Source of the DNA: Zygnema cylindricum
Lineage: Eukaryota; Streptophyta; Zygnematophyceae; Zygnematales; Zygnemataceae
Assembly (NCBI GenBank): GCA_037447655.1
Contig: JBBHKE010002582.1
Coordinates: 137,682 to 201,681 of the forward strand
Direction of reading: 5' to 3'
DNA: 64,000 nt
In this document: piece after piece, positions 12,556 through 24,416 of the stretch
Layout of the letters: each line of letters opens with the position of its first letter
How positions within the stretch are numbered: position 1 is the stretch's first letter
Translations under genes and position numbers: made by a program
The notes under the pieces: generated by a model
Databases searched by the model: none
Told to the model about the DNA's origin: nothing
The model's input: only the letters and a program-made list of their open reading frames with translations

Positions 12556-14864
12556 TCAACATAACCCCAACATAACTAAAAATCTACGCAAAGCAACCAC
12601 GTAAGTCTCAGAACCCCTGAGGAGCACGAGGAGGGAGTTGCGCGACACGTCGACGATCCATAGCCGCAATACACGATCGAAGGAGGATAAAAGCCTGCAC
12701 TCGCTAAAGGGCCACCGATAATGTTGACGGTAAAAGGAAGTAAGTATTGAAACCGACGGGCTCCTAGGTCCCCGCCGCTCGAACGAACGCCGACCATAAG
12801 CACGAAGGAACTCGTTCAAAGCCACACCCAAACAACCAAATATCTCGACCGCCATCAGAATGAAACCATCCATAGCATCGTGATGGGCATAATCACGCTC
12901 TTTCCTCTTAGCCGCGTCGCGTGCGGCCACACCCACATGTCAAGCTGCCTGACTGACAACTGTATCAGAGGTAGGGTTGGCCAAAACAACGCCACCAAAT
13001 GTACGACGCGCACCATCAAATAACACAATGTCAATCCGATGGGAAGAAATAATGTTGGAAACCTCCCGACGGACAGAATATCCCCCCTCGGAAGCGATAG
13101 TAGCAATGGTGTCTCAAATCGTGTCGTGCGCTTGAATCAACTCGCCTCCATGGGAGCAACGAAGCAAATGAACGCCGTCAGGCCCAAGAACGTGGTCACA
13201 TGAGCAAACAAGAGATCCAAGCAAAGGTGGGTGAGGGAGGGCTGTGGTGAATTCAGCCGGGGTGAATCGGAGGGTAGATAAGATAGTGATAACCAATAGC
13301 CAAGCTCCGAAACCAGGTCTGCCACAAAAAAGAAAGCGTGCACGCGAAGTATCAAAAGGAAGCGCCTCGAGAAGCTCAGACTTAATAGCGGCGACAACCT
13401 TATCAGAAATAGATTCTTGAACACGTGCAACTGATGTCAAAACAAGAGTGGAAAAAACCGTCATATCCGCGATAGCAGCAAGAGTAAGAGAACCAGATGC
13501 ATCCAACAGGGACCGCTGGAAGGCGAGCACACCGTCTAAAAGTCGGGGTACAACGGTAGCAATAATAGGAGTGTCCCCAGCCAAAAAACGAGAGACAATA
13601 GTGGAGGCAACAAGGCATCAACTTCCCAAATAGGCAGCGGGAGCAACACGGGTCGTCGACAGTAAACCCAAACCACCTGCAGAGATTGGAAGAGAGGCCT
13701 GGATACGAGCTGCATGCCCAAACTTACGATCAAAAGCCCCACGCCCTAACAAAGTATGAAGGACGTCCATGAGGCGATCGTTAAATGCGGAAAGGGACGA
13801 CACAAAAGTAGGAGTGGGAGGGGAAGTACGAGTAAGGTAGGAGGGGCGATGGGGGAAACACTGGGTCAAAAATGCAAAAGCCACTTAGGGATCAGAAAGG
13901 TTACGAAGGTCATCCACGTGGGACAAATCTGTCTGAAGAGCAGAATCAAGAAATTGCTTGATGTATAGATCAGAACCGAGCGGGCAACCTAACACACGAA
14001 TTCTTTCGGATGGAGGAGTCCGAAAACCAGGAGGGGGGGTGAAAGAAGAAGGAAAAGCACTGGGAGACAAAACAACACACTTAGTGGGTTGGACAGAAAG
14101 ATTGAGTTCGGCCAAACGATCTTTGAAAATGTTATAGGCTGGTAAAACTTGGTCCAAAAGACCAATAATGTGGGTGTCGTCCGCAACTGAAGGGAAGAGG
14201 CAAGATGGAAAAGTGGCCGCGAAGCTCGCAGGGCCCGGTAATGAGCAAGGGCAAACAAAGGGCCCCCAAGAGGATCGCCCTGGCGAGTGCCAGTCGTGGA
14301 AGAAAGGGGGACCAAATCACCATCAGTGGAAAAAGAGAGGCTGCTGCTCAAAGAATAAAAGGCCTTCACAAAAAGAAATATCTGGACAATTAGAGAAGGT
14401 GCAACCATAAGCTCGGAAAAAATGGCATTACGATCCACTGTATTGACAGCATTATAAACATGAACTTGAAGGACTAAATAATCCGGATGGGCATCCAACA
14501 ATGCTCGAATCCCGTGGACCACAACGTCCCAACCTCCCCGGGTTGCCACTCCAAACTGATGAGGAGAGAAATAATCATGGAAAGCGGGCTAGAGCTGGAT
14601 TTAGATGGCACGGGCCACCAATCGGTACAACACCTCGCCCACGGCAATAGGACGGATTCCCCCATTGGGTTTGGTGAGAGCTAAAAGGCGAGAGGCTGTG
14701 AGGAGATCACAAATACGAGAGGGGACAGTGCCACCGGGAATAAGAGAACAAACTCGAAATAACATATCAAAACCCCGAGCACCTGATTCCGGAGGCAAAA
14801 CATCGTGAAATAACTCATAAACTGTGCCCGATGGACCCCCTGCTGAAAGTTGTGGAGAAGTCAT
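12556..14864 (-). pseudogene. Non-LTR retrotransposon reverse transcriptase, degraded
   Basis: Pieces in several minus-strand frames form one RT-like protein. RLLALTKPNGGIRPIAVGEV (14864-14601) is the N-terminal RT region, GTRQGDPLGGPLFALAHY the B box, and SVADDTHIIG (about 14190-14160) the C box with intact DD. In the A box LQVHVYNAVNTVDRN the catalytic Asp position is His. C-terminal to the thumb is CSCDHVLGPDGVHLLRCSHG, a C-x-C...H-x3-C motif, then SHRIDIVLFDG, which resembles the zinc motif plus restriction-like endonuclease of R2-type elements. At least five frame breaks and a 5' truncation near 14870 mark it as dead. The endonuclease assignment is inference. Confidence 0.8.
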
Positions 14865-15110
14865 AAGGGTTTATTATTATTGACCATAGTTCATAACCTT
14901 TAAACGACAAAAGAAAATCCGATACGGAACGTTCCATTTGGATGTTTGTAAGTTTATATCGGACACACTATATAGCAACGTATGATCCATAAGATAAGTG
15001 AAGCCTTCCACGTCACGATAATGTTTGGCACAACACCGAAACGGTTGAAGCTATGTGACAATTTCAACGATTAGATTTGAAATTTCACCTTGACGTGCGG
15101 AATGATACTG

Positions 15111-15653
15111 TACACCGCCAATTGTTATTAGCGTTGTGTACGCTAATTCCGTCCCGTTTTTTTTTTTTTTATTCTCCATTGGTGTAGTTCATTCTATTTT
15201 TTTTTTTATTCTATTTAGGGTTATTTTCAGTACGTTGTCTCTTAAATAGAGTGGTGTACGGTCAGTGTCAGACCGTACATAAATGTACCTTTTTAAGTTA
15301 AAAAGTACAATAAATTAGTTTTAGTAACCGCGGACGCATGAGAATGTACGTTCTAAAAAGGAAAAAAAATCAGGTCGTAAAAAATCCCGCTCTCACATAT
15401 TCGTCCGACAGCTGCGTTTCGACCGTGTGGATGTACGATTTGTGTACGATTTGTCAGATTTTGTACGGAGACCTATATTAGTGTAAGCATGTTTGCGACC
15501 GACATTTTTTTTTTCAAAGATCCAAATTACCATAACCAAACAATTAGAATGTATGATTTTTTCCAAAATTTTCAAATTCTTAAATAGCGTACACCACGGT
15601 AATTATTTTTATACGCTAAAAAAACTTACACGCTAATAACGATTGGCGGTGTA
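15111..15653. repeat. MITE of the ACACCGCC family, 543 bp
   Basis: The left end TACACCGCCAATTGTTATTA and right end TAATAACGATTGGCGGTGTA are inverted repeats. It is longer than other copies and contains a shorter-copy-like core plus unrelated sequence. There is no coding capacity. The interval 14865-15110 before it shows nothing. Confidence 0.8.
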
Positions 15654-15728
15654 GTTTAAATGTGCGAAAAGGCGTGGGAACGCAATATCCGGTCACACCA
15701 TATTATACACGGGCTTTACGGCTAATTA

Positions 15729-17198
15729 GCATAGTTGTTCACGGCGATTAGTGCGAACGTACCGTACGTGACGAATTATACGTAACAAACACATTGAACC
15801 TTTTGATCAAATCGCAAAAAATCGTTAATGAATTTCCTTCCGTACTATTCCGTACATAAAAAAACAAAAAACTATTACATATAACGCAGTTTGCAAGTTT
15901 TTCGCGTTAAATGAATGGTAAAATAATAAACTTTTTGATATTTTTTCACAATTTCTGTTGATACCGGAATTTCTTTACCAAATGGTAGTCCTGTCGTTCA
16001 CCTTAGGGTCTGCATCCGTGCATGACGTACTCGGGTTCGAAGGCCACGAAGACAAAATTTTATGCAATTTCGTCTCTGTTCCATGGCGTCTTCTTTCAAA
16101 AAAAATTGAAGAAGACGCCCGTACAAATTTCAAACTGAACGCGCGAAATAATGTGACGTTCAACGTCTCTTTTCGAAAATGTCCGTACATTTTCGATTAT
16201 ATAACGTACAACTTCCGTGGTATTTCTGTTCAGTTCACTGAACAGAAAGTACCAATAAGTGCGACGCATATTTCCCGTTATATTCCGTACATATCCGTAA
16301 AAAAAATGTACAGTTACAGTAATTAGTTTACAGGTTGCCGTTAAATTTCAGTTTCAGTTTACAGTACACGTTTTTTTTCGATTTTTTCAAAAGTCACGAA
16401 TTATATGTTTCAATCGCAAAAAAGGAAAAAATCGCGCGATTTGAACAACTATGCTAATTAGTCTATTACACACATAGTTGTTCACGGCGATTAGTGCGAA
16501 CGTACCGTACGTGACGAATTATACGTAACAAACGCATTGAACCTTTTGATCAAATCGCAAAAAATCGTTAATGAATTTCCTTCCGTACTATTCCGTACAT
16601 AAAAAAACAAAAAACTATTACATATAACGCAGTTTGCAAGTTTTTCGCGTTAAATGAATGGTAAAATGATAAACTTTTTGATATTTTTTCACAATTCCTG
16701 TTGATACCGGAATTTCTTTACCAAATGGTAGTCCTGTCGTTCACCTTAGGGTCTGCATCCGTGCATGACGTACTCGGGTTCGAAGGCCACGAAGACAAAA
16801 TTTTATGCAATTTCGTCTCTGTTCCATGGCGTCTTCTTTCAAAAAAAATTGAAGAAGACGCCCGTACAAATTTCAAACTGAACGCGCGAAATAATGTGAC
16901 GTTCAACGTCTCTTTTCGAAAATGTCCGTACATTTTCGATTATATAACGTACAACTTCCGTGGTATTTCTGTTCAGTTCACTGAACAGAAAGTACCAATA
17001 AGTGCGACGCATATTTCCCGTTATATTCCGTACATATCCGTAAAAAAAATGTACAGTTACAGTAATTAGTTTACAGGTTGCCGTTAAATTGCAGTTTCAG
17101 TTTACAGTACACGTTTTTTTTCGATTTTTTCAAAAGTCACGAATTATACGTTTCAATCGCAAAAAAGGAAAAAATCGCGCGATTTGAACAACTATGAT
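15729..17198. repeat. Two tandem 0.73-kb TIR elements, almost identical
   Basis: Each unit begins CATAGTTGTTCACGGCG and ends GCGATTTGAACAACTATG, so the ends are inverted repeats. Unit 1 is about 15729-16454 and unit 2 about 16473-17198, a period of 743 bp with only a handful of differences. A 122-codon open frame without an ATG is identical in both copies (15958-16326, 16701-17069) but resembles no known protein, and GTAC-rich composition argues against coding. Internal hairpins (TTCTGTTCAGTTCACTGAAC; GTCTTCTTTC...GAAGAAGAC) occur in each. Confidence 0.85.
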
Positions 17199-17368
17199 TA
17201 CACATATAATACGCGTATAGTATGAAATAAACCTCATATAGCGTTCCGTACGTTATCACTCATTATGTATGGAATATTGGAATCCAAGCTAAGGTAAGGC
17301 AGGAGTTCTTAGGGATTTCTACAGTTTTTTGCGCGAGTGCAACCTGTACGGAAGTTTTGTACGAAGCC

Positions 17369-20300
17369 ATGGCTGGGCTGCGAAAAGCCTTGGCTGGAAT
17401 TTTAGTATTCAGATTCCTCGGCTTAGCATTCGCGGATTATCCTAATGAAGGTATGTAAAATAAATAAGTATTAAATAGTACATTGCAGTAATTTGTGGAT
17501 TCTTGCATTATTTACATCAGATGAAAATTTGTAGGCTTTTATTGTTTAACGTTGTGTTCCAGCTGCTTTGCCGTAACATAAAACTGTCTCCCCTTTCTTT
17601 TTGTCTTATTGTGGAAATCGGACTGTACAAAGCATGTGATTTGAGTTGTTTGAAGAAGGTGAGTATGGTGGCTGTCTTTTCCTGTCTGTGTTCCTGTCAA
17701 GCAGAAAGAAAGAATGCAGCTTTTAACTGAACAGCTGTCAGGATTGCAATGCTCGGATAAATGTTGAAGGCTTTTAGTTTTTCATGTGAGCACAGAAAAT
17801 GAAAGTAATTTAGTTCCAGGGGGAGCCAATAACACCAATTCGGCCCCTTTTTTTTTGGGACTAAAATCATTAAATAGTGTCAACAACACTGTTTAAGGGA
17901 GTGGACTGCAGTCTGGGACGTCTTCCTGCCCTAAATTAGTATTACACATTATAATTTCGCATTTACACTAATGATACCTCTACTCTGATTACCATGGGCG
18001 GTGTAGTCATGTTCGGGAGACAGCCAAACATTCCAAACAAAATTATGACAGACAAGCGCAGAATTTCTGGTTTGACAGTAATTAGGACTAATTCAGGGTC
18101 AGGGGTTTTGAATGCAGGTTGTTTCTGGACAGGAAACTGTGTAAACGAATGGGCGGGAGGTTGTGGGGAGAACCGGGTGGTTGTGTCAAAGTCAGAGAAC
18201 TGTGCGGGCTTGTGTCCCGCTCCTCAGTATCCAACTTGTCCAGTTTTTACCACCCACTTTCAGTGCTGCAATAAGAGTAAGTTGAGATAATCTCAATAAT
18301 TTCCAATCAATGATCTCTGGAGTTCTTCTCTGTCTGAGATGGCTTCCGCTGTAAGCTACACCTTTCATCGCTATTAGAGTAATAACTCTACCGAAATTCT
18401 GGCCACAGTATTTTCAGCTTGAAATTATAAAATACTGATAACATTAATCGGAGTGGCCCAAATGGGCCATGTTGTCCAACCAAAAATTATTGTTGATAAT
18501 ATTAATTGTGCTTTGATGACAATAATTAACTTTGAAAGCGATGAACTTTCTACTTCAGTGTTAGACAAAAGCACAGTGGGTAAACAAACTTCTGCGTAGT
18601 TTATAAGCTCGTTTGTACTTTGAGGTTGATGTTGTGTTTCTAACTTGGATGCCACCTCAAATCTGTATTTTGCCCTTCTTTATACTTAATTGTATGTCAG
18701 TGCGTGTACACCAGAACATGCCTCTCACAAATGGGCGTGGGAGTTCTTATGCAGATGAGCCCCGTGTAAGCAACATTTGTTCGAGTTGTGAACGAAGAGT
18801 CGATTTTGGAAAAGCTTTTATATGTTGCGAGGATTGTTCAGAACCCATTATCAGTAACAAGGATTCAGGGGAAGGCTTTTGCATGACAGGGGCACGTTTG
18901 ACATTAAGTTTCAAACCTGTTGGTGAGTCTTTCTTCTGATCTGGAATTTAGTGCTTTTCAATTTCTGCAACTTCTTCATCTTGTAGCTCTTGAGTTTTGT
19001 TGCTGATTCATTGTAGATAGTTGTCATGATCAGATTATTGGGGTGCTTGTACCCAATTCTTTGTTAAAGTTCTTTTTTGAAGTTATGAAGTGTAAATTTC
19101 CGAAGAGTGTCTTTTAGTTCCCCTTTTACGCCCGGGAACCAATCCTGCACTTACTTGCCTATTCCACTTATCTGGTTTTTTTTTTTTTTGGCTTCAAGAT
19201 TGATGCAGTTTGACAGCCATACATTCATTTACTGAAAGAGTGACTACACTTCCCATCGCTATTTGTGTAAAGGAATTATTAGTATAAATGTGAAATTAGA
19301 ATGTATAGTAGTAATTCAGTGTAGGGAAACGTGGCGGATTGTAGTCCACTCCCTTAAACACTGTTATTAACACTATTTTGTGATTTTTGGTCAAAAAAAT
19401 TTGCGACGAAATTAGTGTTATTAACACCAGTAGTGATGGGCAGTATAGTGTTGGAGCTTCTCCTTTCCAATGTACTGCCTTGTGTTAAAACTTTATGCCG
19501 CATATGTTGGCTAAACAGCCTCTAGCAATGCATACTCAGAGTGAATAAAGTCTGTTGATTTATATGGTAATCCGTTGTTTTTTGTGTTTATTGTGCAGAA
19601 GTCTTCAAATGGGACGTTGGTCCATGGGGCAAGTGCTCATCCTCATGTGGAGGTGGCATGAGGAAGCGACAAGTGGCGTGTCGCCAATTGGATTCTATTT
19701 CAGGACAGCTGTCAGGACCAGTTTTAGATGCAGAAAAGTGCGATGAGCCTGTGAGTTAGCCCACAACTTTAACACTTCACATGGCCCTTACTCTTTTCAG
19801 TTATGGGTGTTTTCATTGCCCAAGAGCATAGGAAAGAAACAAAATGCAGAGACAGTTCTTTTTAGCATGGCGAATTAGTTATATCCTCCCAAAGGCAAAA
19901 TGGATCACACTCCCTCATCCAGTCTTATATGCACGGTGCTCAATCGTTATATGCCGAAACCTTTTTTGTTTTTTGTTTGTCTTCTTTTTTCTCTCAGCCT
20001 GTCTCAGAGGAGGCTTGCAATTTGAAGGCTTGTCCAACTGTGAAGGCAAAGAAAGCTCAGATTGGCCATGGACCTAAGGATAATGCGCACCATCACATGT
20101 CAGGATGGCTTGTGGCTTTCATAGTCATTGTTTCTATGGGAGCAGTTGCTGCCATGGCAGTTGGAGGCTATATGTATTACCAGAGGTGAGCCTGAGTTAC
20201 TAATGTACCTCTATGAGAAGGTTACCTATCTGCTGACCTTTAAAACCCACCGACGAACTTATCTTTACCAATGCTCCGATATTAGTGTGATTTGCATCAA

Positions 20301-20424
20301 TTTCCTTGGTCATCTGGTGGTGTCTGACAAATTGTAATGGCACGGCATGAGCAGGTCTGTTGTGAATATTTTTGTGATTGTAGTGAGGACAGCGTCTATA
20401 AGCAAATCTATCTCATTTATATGC
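17369..20424 (+). CDS. Secretory type I membrane protein with thrombospondin type-1 domain (3' end unresolved)
   Basis: Six exons join in phase: 17369-17450, 18118-18276, 18701-18922, 19599-19750, 19998-20185 and probably 20384-20424. Exon 1 encodes a signal peptide (MAGLRKALAGILVFRFLGLA). Exons 2-3 encode a novel Cys-rich region with 8 and 6 Cys. Exons 4-5 encode a complete TSP1 repeat: WDVGPWGKCSSSCGGG, RKRQVAC, six Cys in all. CSSSCGGG fits the C-x-x-S-C-x-x-G O-fucosylation consensus and WGKC a C-mannosylation site. After it come a short spacer with HHH and one membrane helix (WLVAFIVIVSMGAVAAMAVG), then a cytoplasmic tail. TSP1 modules act in extracellular adhesion; function here is unknown. 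The last exon(s) and stop were not found. Three MITEs occupy its introns. Confidence 0.8.
17826..18005. repeat. MITE remnant in TSP1 gene intron 1
   Basis: The right end ATGGGCGGTGTA and the core (CTGTTTAAGGGAGTGGACTG) match the family; the left end is degraded at AATAACACCAATTCGGCCCC. Confidence 0.65.
19245..19447. repeat. MITE in TSP1 gene intron 3
   Basis: Left end TACACTTCCCATCGCTATT and right end AGTGATGGGCAGTATA are imperfect inverted repeats. The core shows ACGTGGCGGATTGTAGTCC and CTTAAACACTG. A related fragment, CATCGCTATTAGAGTAATAA, lies at 18367 in intron 2. Confidence 0.7.
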
Positions 20425-20440
20425 GTGAGTTTAAAGTAAA

Positions 20441-20658
20441 TACACTTGACAGCGGTGCTATTAGAGTTAGTGAATCATTAATGTTAACACTTTATTAGGT
20501 CAATCTCTCTAATCTTTGTTTTCCCCATGTGGCTCATTATGGCCTCTTGACTAAGTAGTACTGCAATTAGTTTTGTTCTTGCTATTTTATGTTCAAGGGC
20601 AAAAAAAGAAAATGGCATTTAATTAGAATTTTCAACGCTAATAACAGTTCACGATGTA
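20441..20658. repeat. MITE downstream of TSP1 exon 6
   Basis: The left end TACACTTGACAGCGGTGCTA and right end GCTAATAACAGTTCACGATG are diverged inverted repeats with GCTATTAGAGTTAGTGAATC inside. It lies 17 bp after the exon 6 donor, so it is probably in an intron. Confidence 0.6.
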
Positions 20659-22337
20659 CCACTCCTTTTGATCCGTACTTGATGTGGGAGACGCAGATCT
20701 CAAAGCAGCGACCAAGGGTTTGTTTACGTTATGTTGGAGGGCTACAACTGATTTATACGGTCTGTCTACTGACTTCTCCAGAAAAAGGGTAAGGAAAGGA
20801 AAAGGGCATGCAGTGACTGTAAACTTCCTTAAGTCAAATTGGTGACTGCAAGGCAGTGATGTACAAAGATAGTGCCATGGCAGTCATTTACTGAAAATGA
20901 GTCTACTGTTAAACGGTTTTTCAATGGTACATGTGATATAGTATGGACGTTTTCAAAAATTGTGTGTTTTATGTGCTGAAGAGCTTCCACTGTATTTCTT
21001 CTAGGTAGCAAGTTGTAGTTATACATATATTTTTTGCATGTTGTTTGAGTTATTTTAAGTACATGTACTTTTTTAAAATGACTCCTCTCTTAGAATGAGC
21101 CGAAAGCCATCTTAGCTTTGAAGAGATCTAGCGGTCATGATCAAATGCCGCTGAATTTATCATTTTGCGTTGAAGTTTTAACATTATGCGAAGTTTAATC
21201 ACTTTTGTATCGAGATTAATTACTTCTTTGTTGAGTTTAGTTATTTTGTGTGGAGTTCAACCGTTTTTGTGGTGAGATTTTATTTTTTTTTGTTGGGTTT
21301 GTCATTGGCCAGTGTCACAGAACTGGTGAGATTCTCCTACTTTTAAAAATGATCTACTTCTATCTCGATTCATATCATTCAGTTTTGTGTACTGCATAAT
21401 TTTTTTGTTCTGCATTGATGCTATTGTGTTTTTTTTGTTCTGCATTGATGCTATTGTGTTTCAGAAACTTTTTGGTCAAGTAGAGCTCCTTCCGATGGGT
21501 TCGTATACTTATTTTCGGTTTCTTTTATGTATGGTAAATAATCTGGTCTGTGTCCTATAACCTATATAAAGGTCATCTTTGTCCGGTGTCTCCACCCCAA
21601 ATATGGTTTACTTCCTCGAGCTTTCTCAATGCCCAATATAGCAAAACACCGAAAAACCGTCTTAATTTTTTGAGTTTCAACACAAGAGAGCTTGACCGAC
21701 ACAGACAATGTAATGTGATGACGTTTGCAACTTCTCTGTACAGTGATGTACATGTTTACCGCACTTCCCATGTGCACCATATGACCTCTTGCCCATAGAT
21801 TTTCCCCTTGTCTTGTAAATTTTGGTCCCATGGGCATGTGGTGATAACTATGTGTCAAGTGATGAACAGCAGCTTTGGCATTCATGCCCGCCTTAGTGGC
21901 TACATTGAAAGACGAGAAGAGAGAATGAAGAGGATAGAAGAGACAACATGAGGAACAGAACGGAGGTCACATTAAACCACCTCAATTAAGTTAAGTCCTT
22001 CCAATGAAATTTGTTTTCTTTTTGGAGAAAAACATGTCATTGTGACACAGCTGATAGCGTTACAGTTTCATAGCGGATTATCAAACAAAAATATATTATG
22101 TAAGACAAATAATCACCATGGCTTAACGGTGTGAAAGCAAAAAGCACAAGCATTCGCATAATATCATTTATAAAAGGACAACAAATTCGATTACTACTAC
22201 AATTTCCCGCCATCTCTGCCAATAAAATACACGTGCCTTTCGGACCAGAATTACTATAATTGAAGTTGTCAAAAAAAGCTTCAAACCTCGTTTAAATATA
22301 TCCTCAAGCAATGGAAACAAAATTATACTACTGCTCT
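20659..22337. other. Intergenic or 3' region between convergent genes
   Basis: No further coding exon is recognised, although the end of the TSP1 gene should lie here. A phase-compatible acceptor with an open frame exists near 20708 but the encoded sequence matches nothing. A 30-bp direct repeat (TTGTTCTGCATTGATGCTAT) occurs twice at about 21405-21461. Confidence 0.4.
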
Positions 22338-24117
22338 TTACAAGGGAGGAGCATCATCCAAAGGAAATTCTCCACTTGGTTGTGACGACGGTGCGGGCTC
22401 TACCGAAGATTCTATCGCTGCTCTGAATGTCTCAGTCGCCTTAAAATCTGCGGCTCCATCGTTGTACGACCTCACAGCATAGAGAGAGGCACCCGCCTGT
22501 AAAACGGAACGGAACGAAGCGAACAAGTCAGTTAAACATTTTGTCTTGAACTTGAAACTAGCCAAGCCTTGAATTCATTCGTTACTTTGTATTTGGCCAT
22601 TATATGAACAAGTCAGTCAAGGATTTCGTCTCCGACATGAACTCTTGAACTTGGTCTCGAATTTTTTTCTTTACCTTGTATTTGGCCATTATGCAACACT
22701 AGCCATCGCTATTAGAGTTAGTAAAGTATAACGTTGACATTGTATTAGAATTAACTACACTAAATTTTGTTTCAAAACGTGACTCGTTGTGAGCCACTTA
22801 ACTACATAGCTATTCATGCCACTATTTTAACCTAAAAACGTCAAATAAAAGAATCAACAAGAGTGATTAACTGGAATAGCGATGGACACTGTAGCTTCAT
22901 AACCACCCTTACCGCGGTTAACACTCTAACCTAACCCCTACCTTGATACAATCTTGACTTCCAAAGCCACAAGATAGACACTACTTTCAAAGGCCTCACT
23001 GTGTCCCATGAACTGAAAATAAAGCTTTGGTATGATATGACTTAAATTGCTTAGAGGTCGATTGTAGTTCATTCACTCTACATTATACACATTTTAAAAA
23101 TGTCGTATTCGCTAGTAAATCTTTTCTTTAAATGTCATTTTTGGGACATGAAGAAGAACAGAGTCCCCAGCTTATAATTAGGACTATTGCATATAACCAA
23201 AGGATTATCTGACAAACAAATGGAAACCTCATACAATCTCCTCATATTACATGTGAGGGTACTCACGGAAAATACGATTCCAAAGGCCCACAAATACTGT
23301 AGAAAAAACCCAAACGCATTCCATCCAGAACCTTCCCAGAAATCCGGTTCGTCTCCCTCCATTTTTTGTCTGTATTCTCTCCACGCCATCGCGTCGTCCG
23401 TTCGCTCGACAAGAGACTGCTTCACAGGAGCGTTTCGATCCACACTATTTTTTGACTTTGATTTGACTCCTGAACCCAGCCCATCGGCCCAGTCACAATG
23501 GAGAAGTGCTTTACACCGCGGAAAAATGGATTTATATGGGCGCCTGAGGTCCGTCCGTACACTCTTTTAGGATTATCTAAACCCTCTGTAACCTTTTTCC
23601 CATACAATTTTGATTCATGCATGAAAACATGGAGAATTCGGCGAGGAAAGAAAAGACAAGAAAAGGGGAAAAAACAAAAACGCCTTTCCGCCAAAACCTT
23701 TTGCTCACTATGTTTATCCATGGTATTTTCTTGCCACGTGGCAATCCGACCAGCTCTGCGTCCTGATAGTATTGTATTCCTTACCAGGTATCAGTTTGAA
23801 CTGACACGTGGCATCACATTATACATCATATAAAACGGCATTGACAACTTACTAACCCTAAAAAAATTTAAGCCCTGAACTTTCTGGCTAGGTGATAGCC
23901 ACAAGCAAAGAAAAGAAGCTCCCTTCTTACCAGCTGGCGCCTTCTCTGCGGTTCTCCCGGCTTCAGCACGTGTGCCACGTGGCAGCAAGCGTAGCCTCCT
24001 CACAGGCGAAGCAGGAAGATTGAACGCTGATGAGTTGCCACGTGGCGACTGGGACGAAAGGCGCTGAGAGGGAGAGGAGAGGGAGAGAGAGCACTGGCAG
24101 CAACAAACTGCAGCCAT
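22338..24117 (-). CDS. Plastid-targeted single-pass membrane protein, unknown function
   Basis: Three minus-strand exons join in phase: 24117-23931, 23508-23267 and 22496-22338, giving about 195 residues. The N-terminus (MAAVCCCQCSLSLSSPSQRL, then Ser/Arg-rich) has the composition of a chloroplast transit peptide. The mature part has an acidic conserved-looking stretch (MEGDEPDFWEGSGW) before one hydrophobic helix (NAFGFFLQYLWAFGIVFS) and a short tail with AVRSYNDGAADFKATETF. I recall no named family with confidence. Exon 2 could also start at 23469 with the same phase. Donors are GTAAGA and GTGAGT, acceptors AAAG or CAG, and ACAG. A MITE lies in intron 2; GCCACGTGGC occurs twice in exon 1 and once in intron 1. 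Confidence 0.72.
22700..22893. repeat. MITE in intron 2 of the plastid-protein gene
   Basis: Left end TAGCCATCGCTATTAGAGTT and right end GAATAGCGATGGACACTGTA are inverted repeats. The core shows ACGTGACTCGTTGTGAGCCA, a diverged form of the family core. Confidence 0.75.
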
Positions 24118-24416
24118 GGTGCCCTAAACCAGAGAGAGAACGAGGGAGACGAATGTCGCGTCACGTGTAAGGGGAAGAGGAGAGGGATGGAAACTGGAGG
24201 GAGAGGAGAAACGCAATGTGAGGGTTTCTAAATTTCTATCATTAAAAAGGTACTTTTGTTGACAGTACAGAAAACGTACATTCGTACATAAAAGATGTAG
24301 GCCAGTTCTGTACCTCTTGTACTATATATCTCTCCTGTATCGCGTAAACAGTTCCGAAGGCAATATCGTAAAAAATATCGTATCGAAAAGATTTTTTTTT
24401 CAGCAAGGAGCCAAGG

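Noticed and set aside
15958-17069. Two identical 122-codon frames
   Set aside because: No ATG start and no known domain; identity comes from the recent duplication of the TIR element, not from protein conservation.
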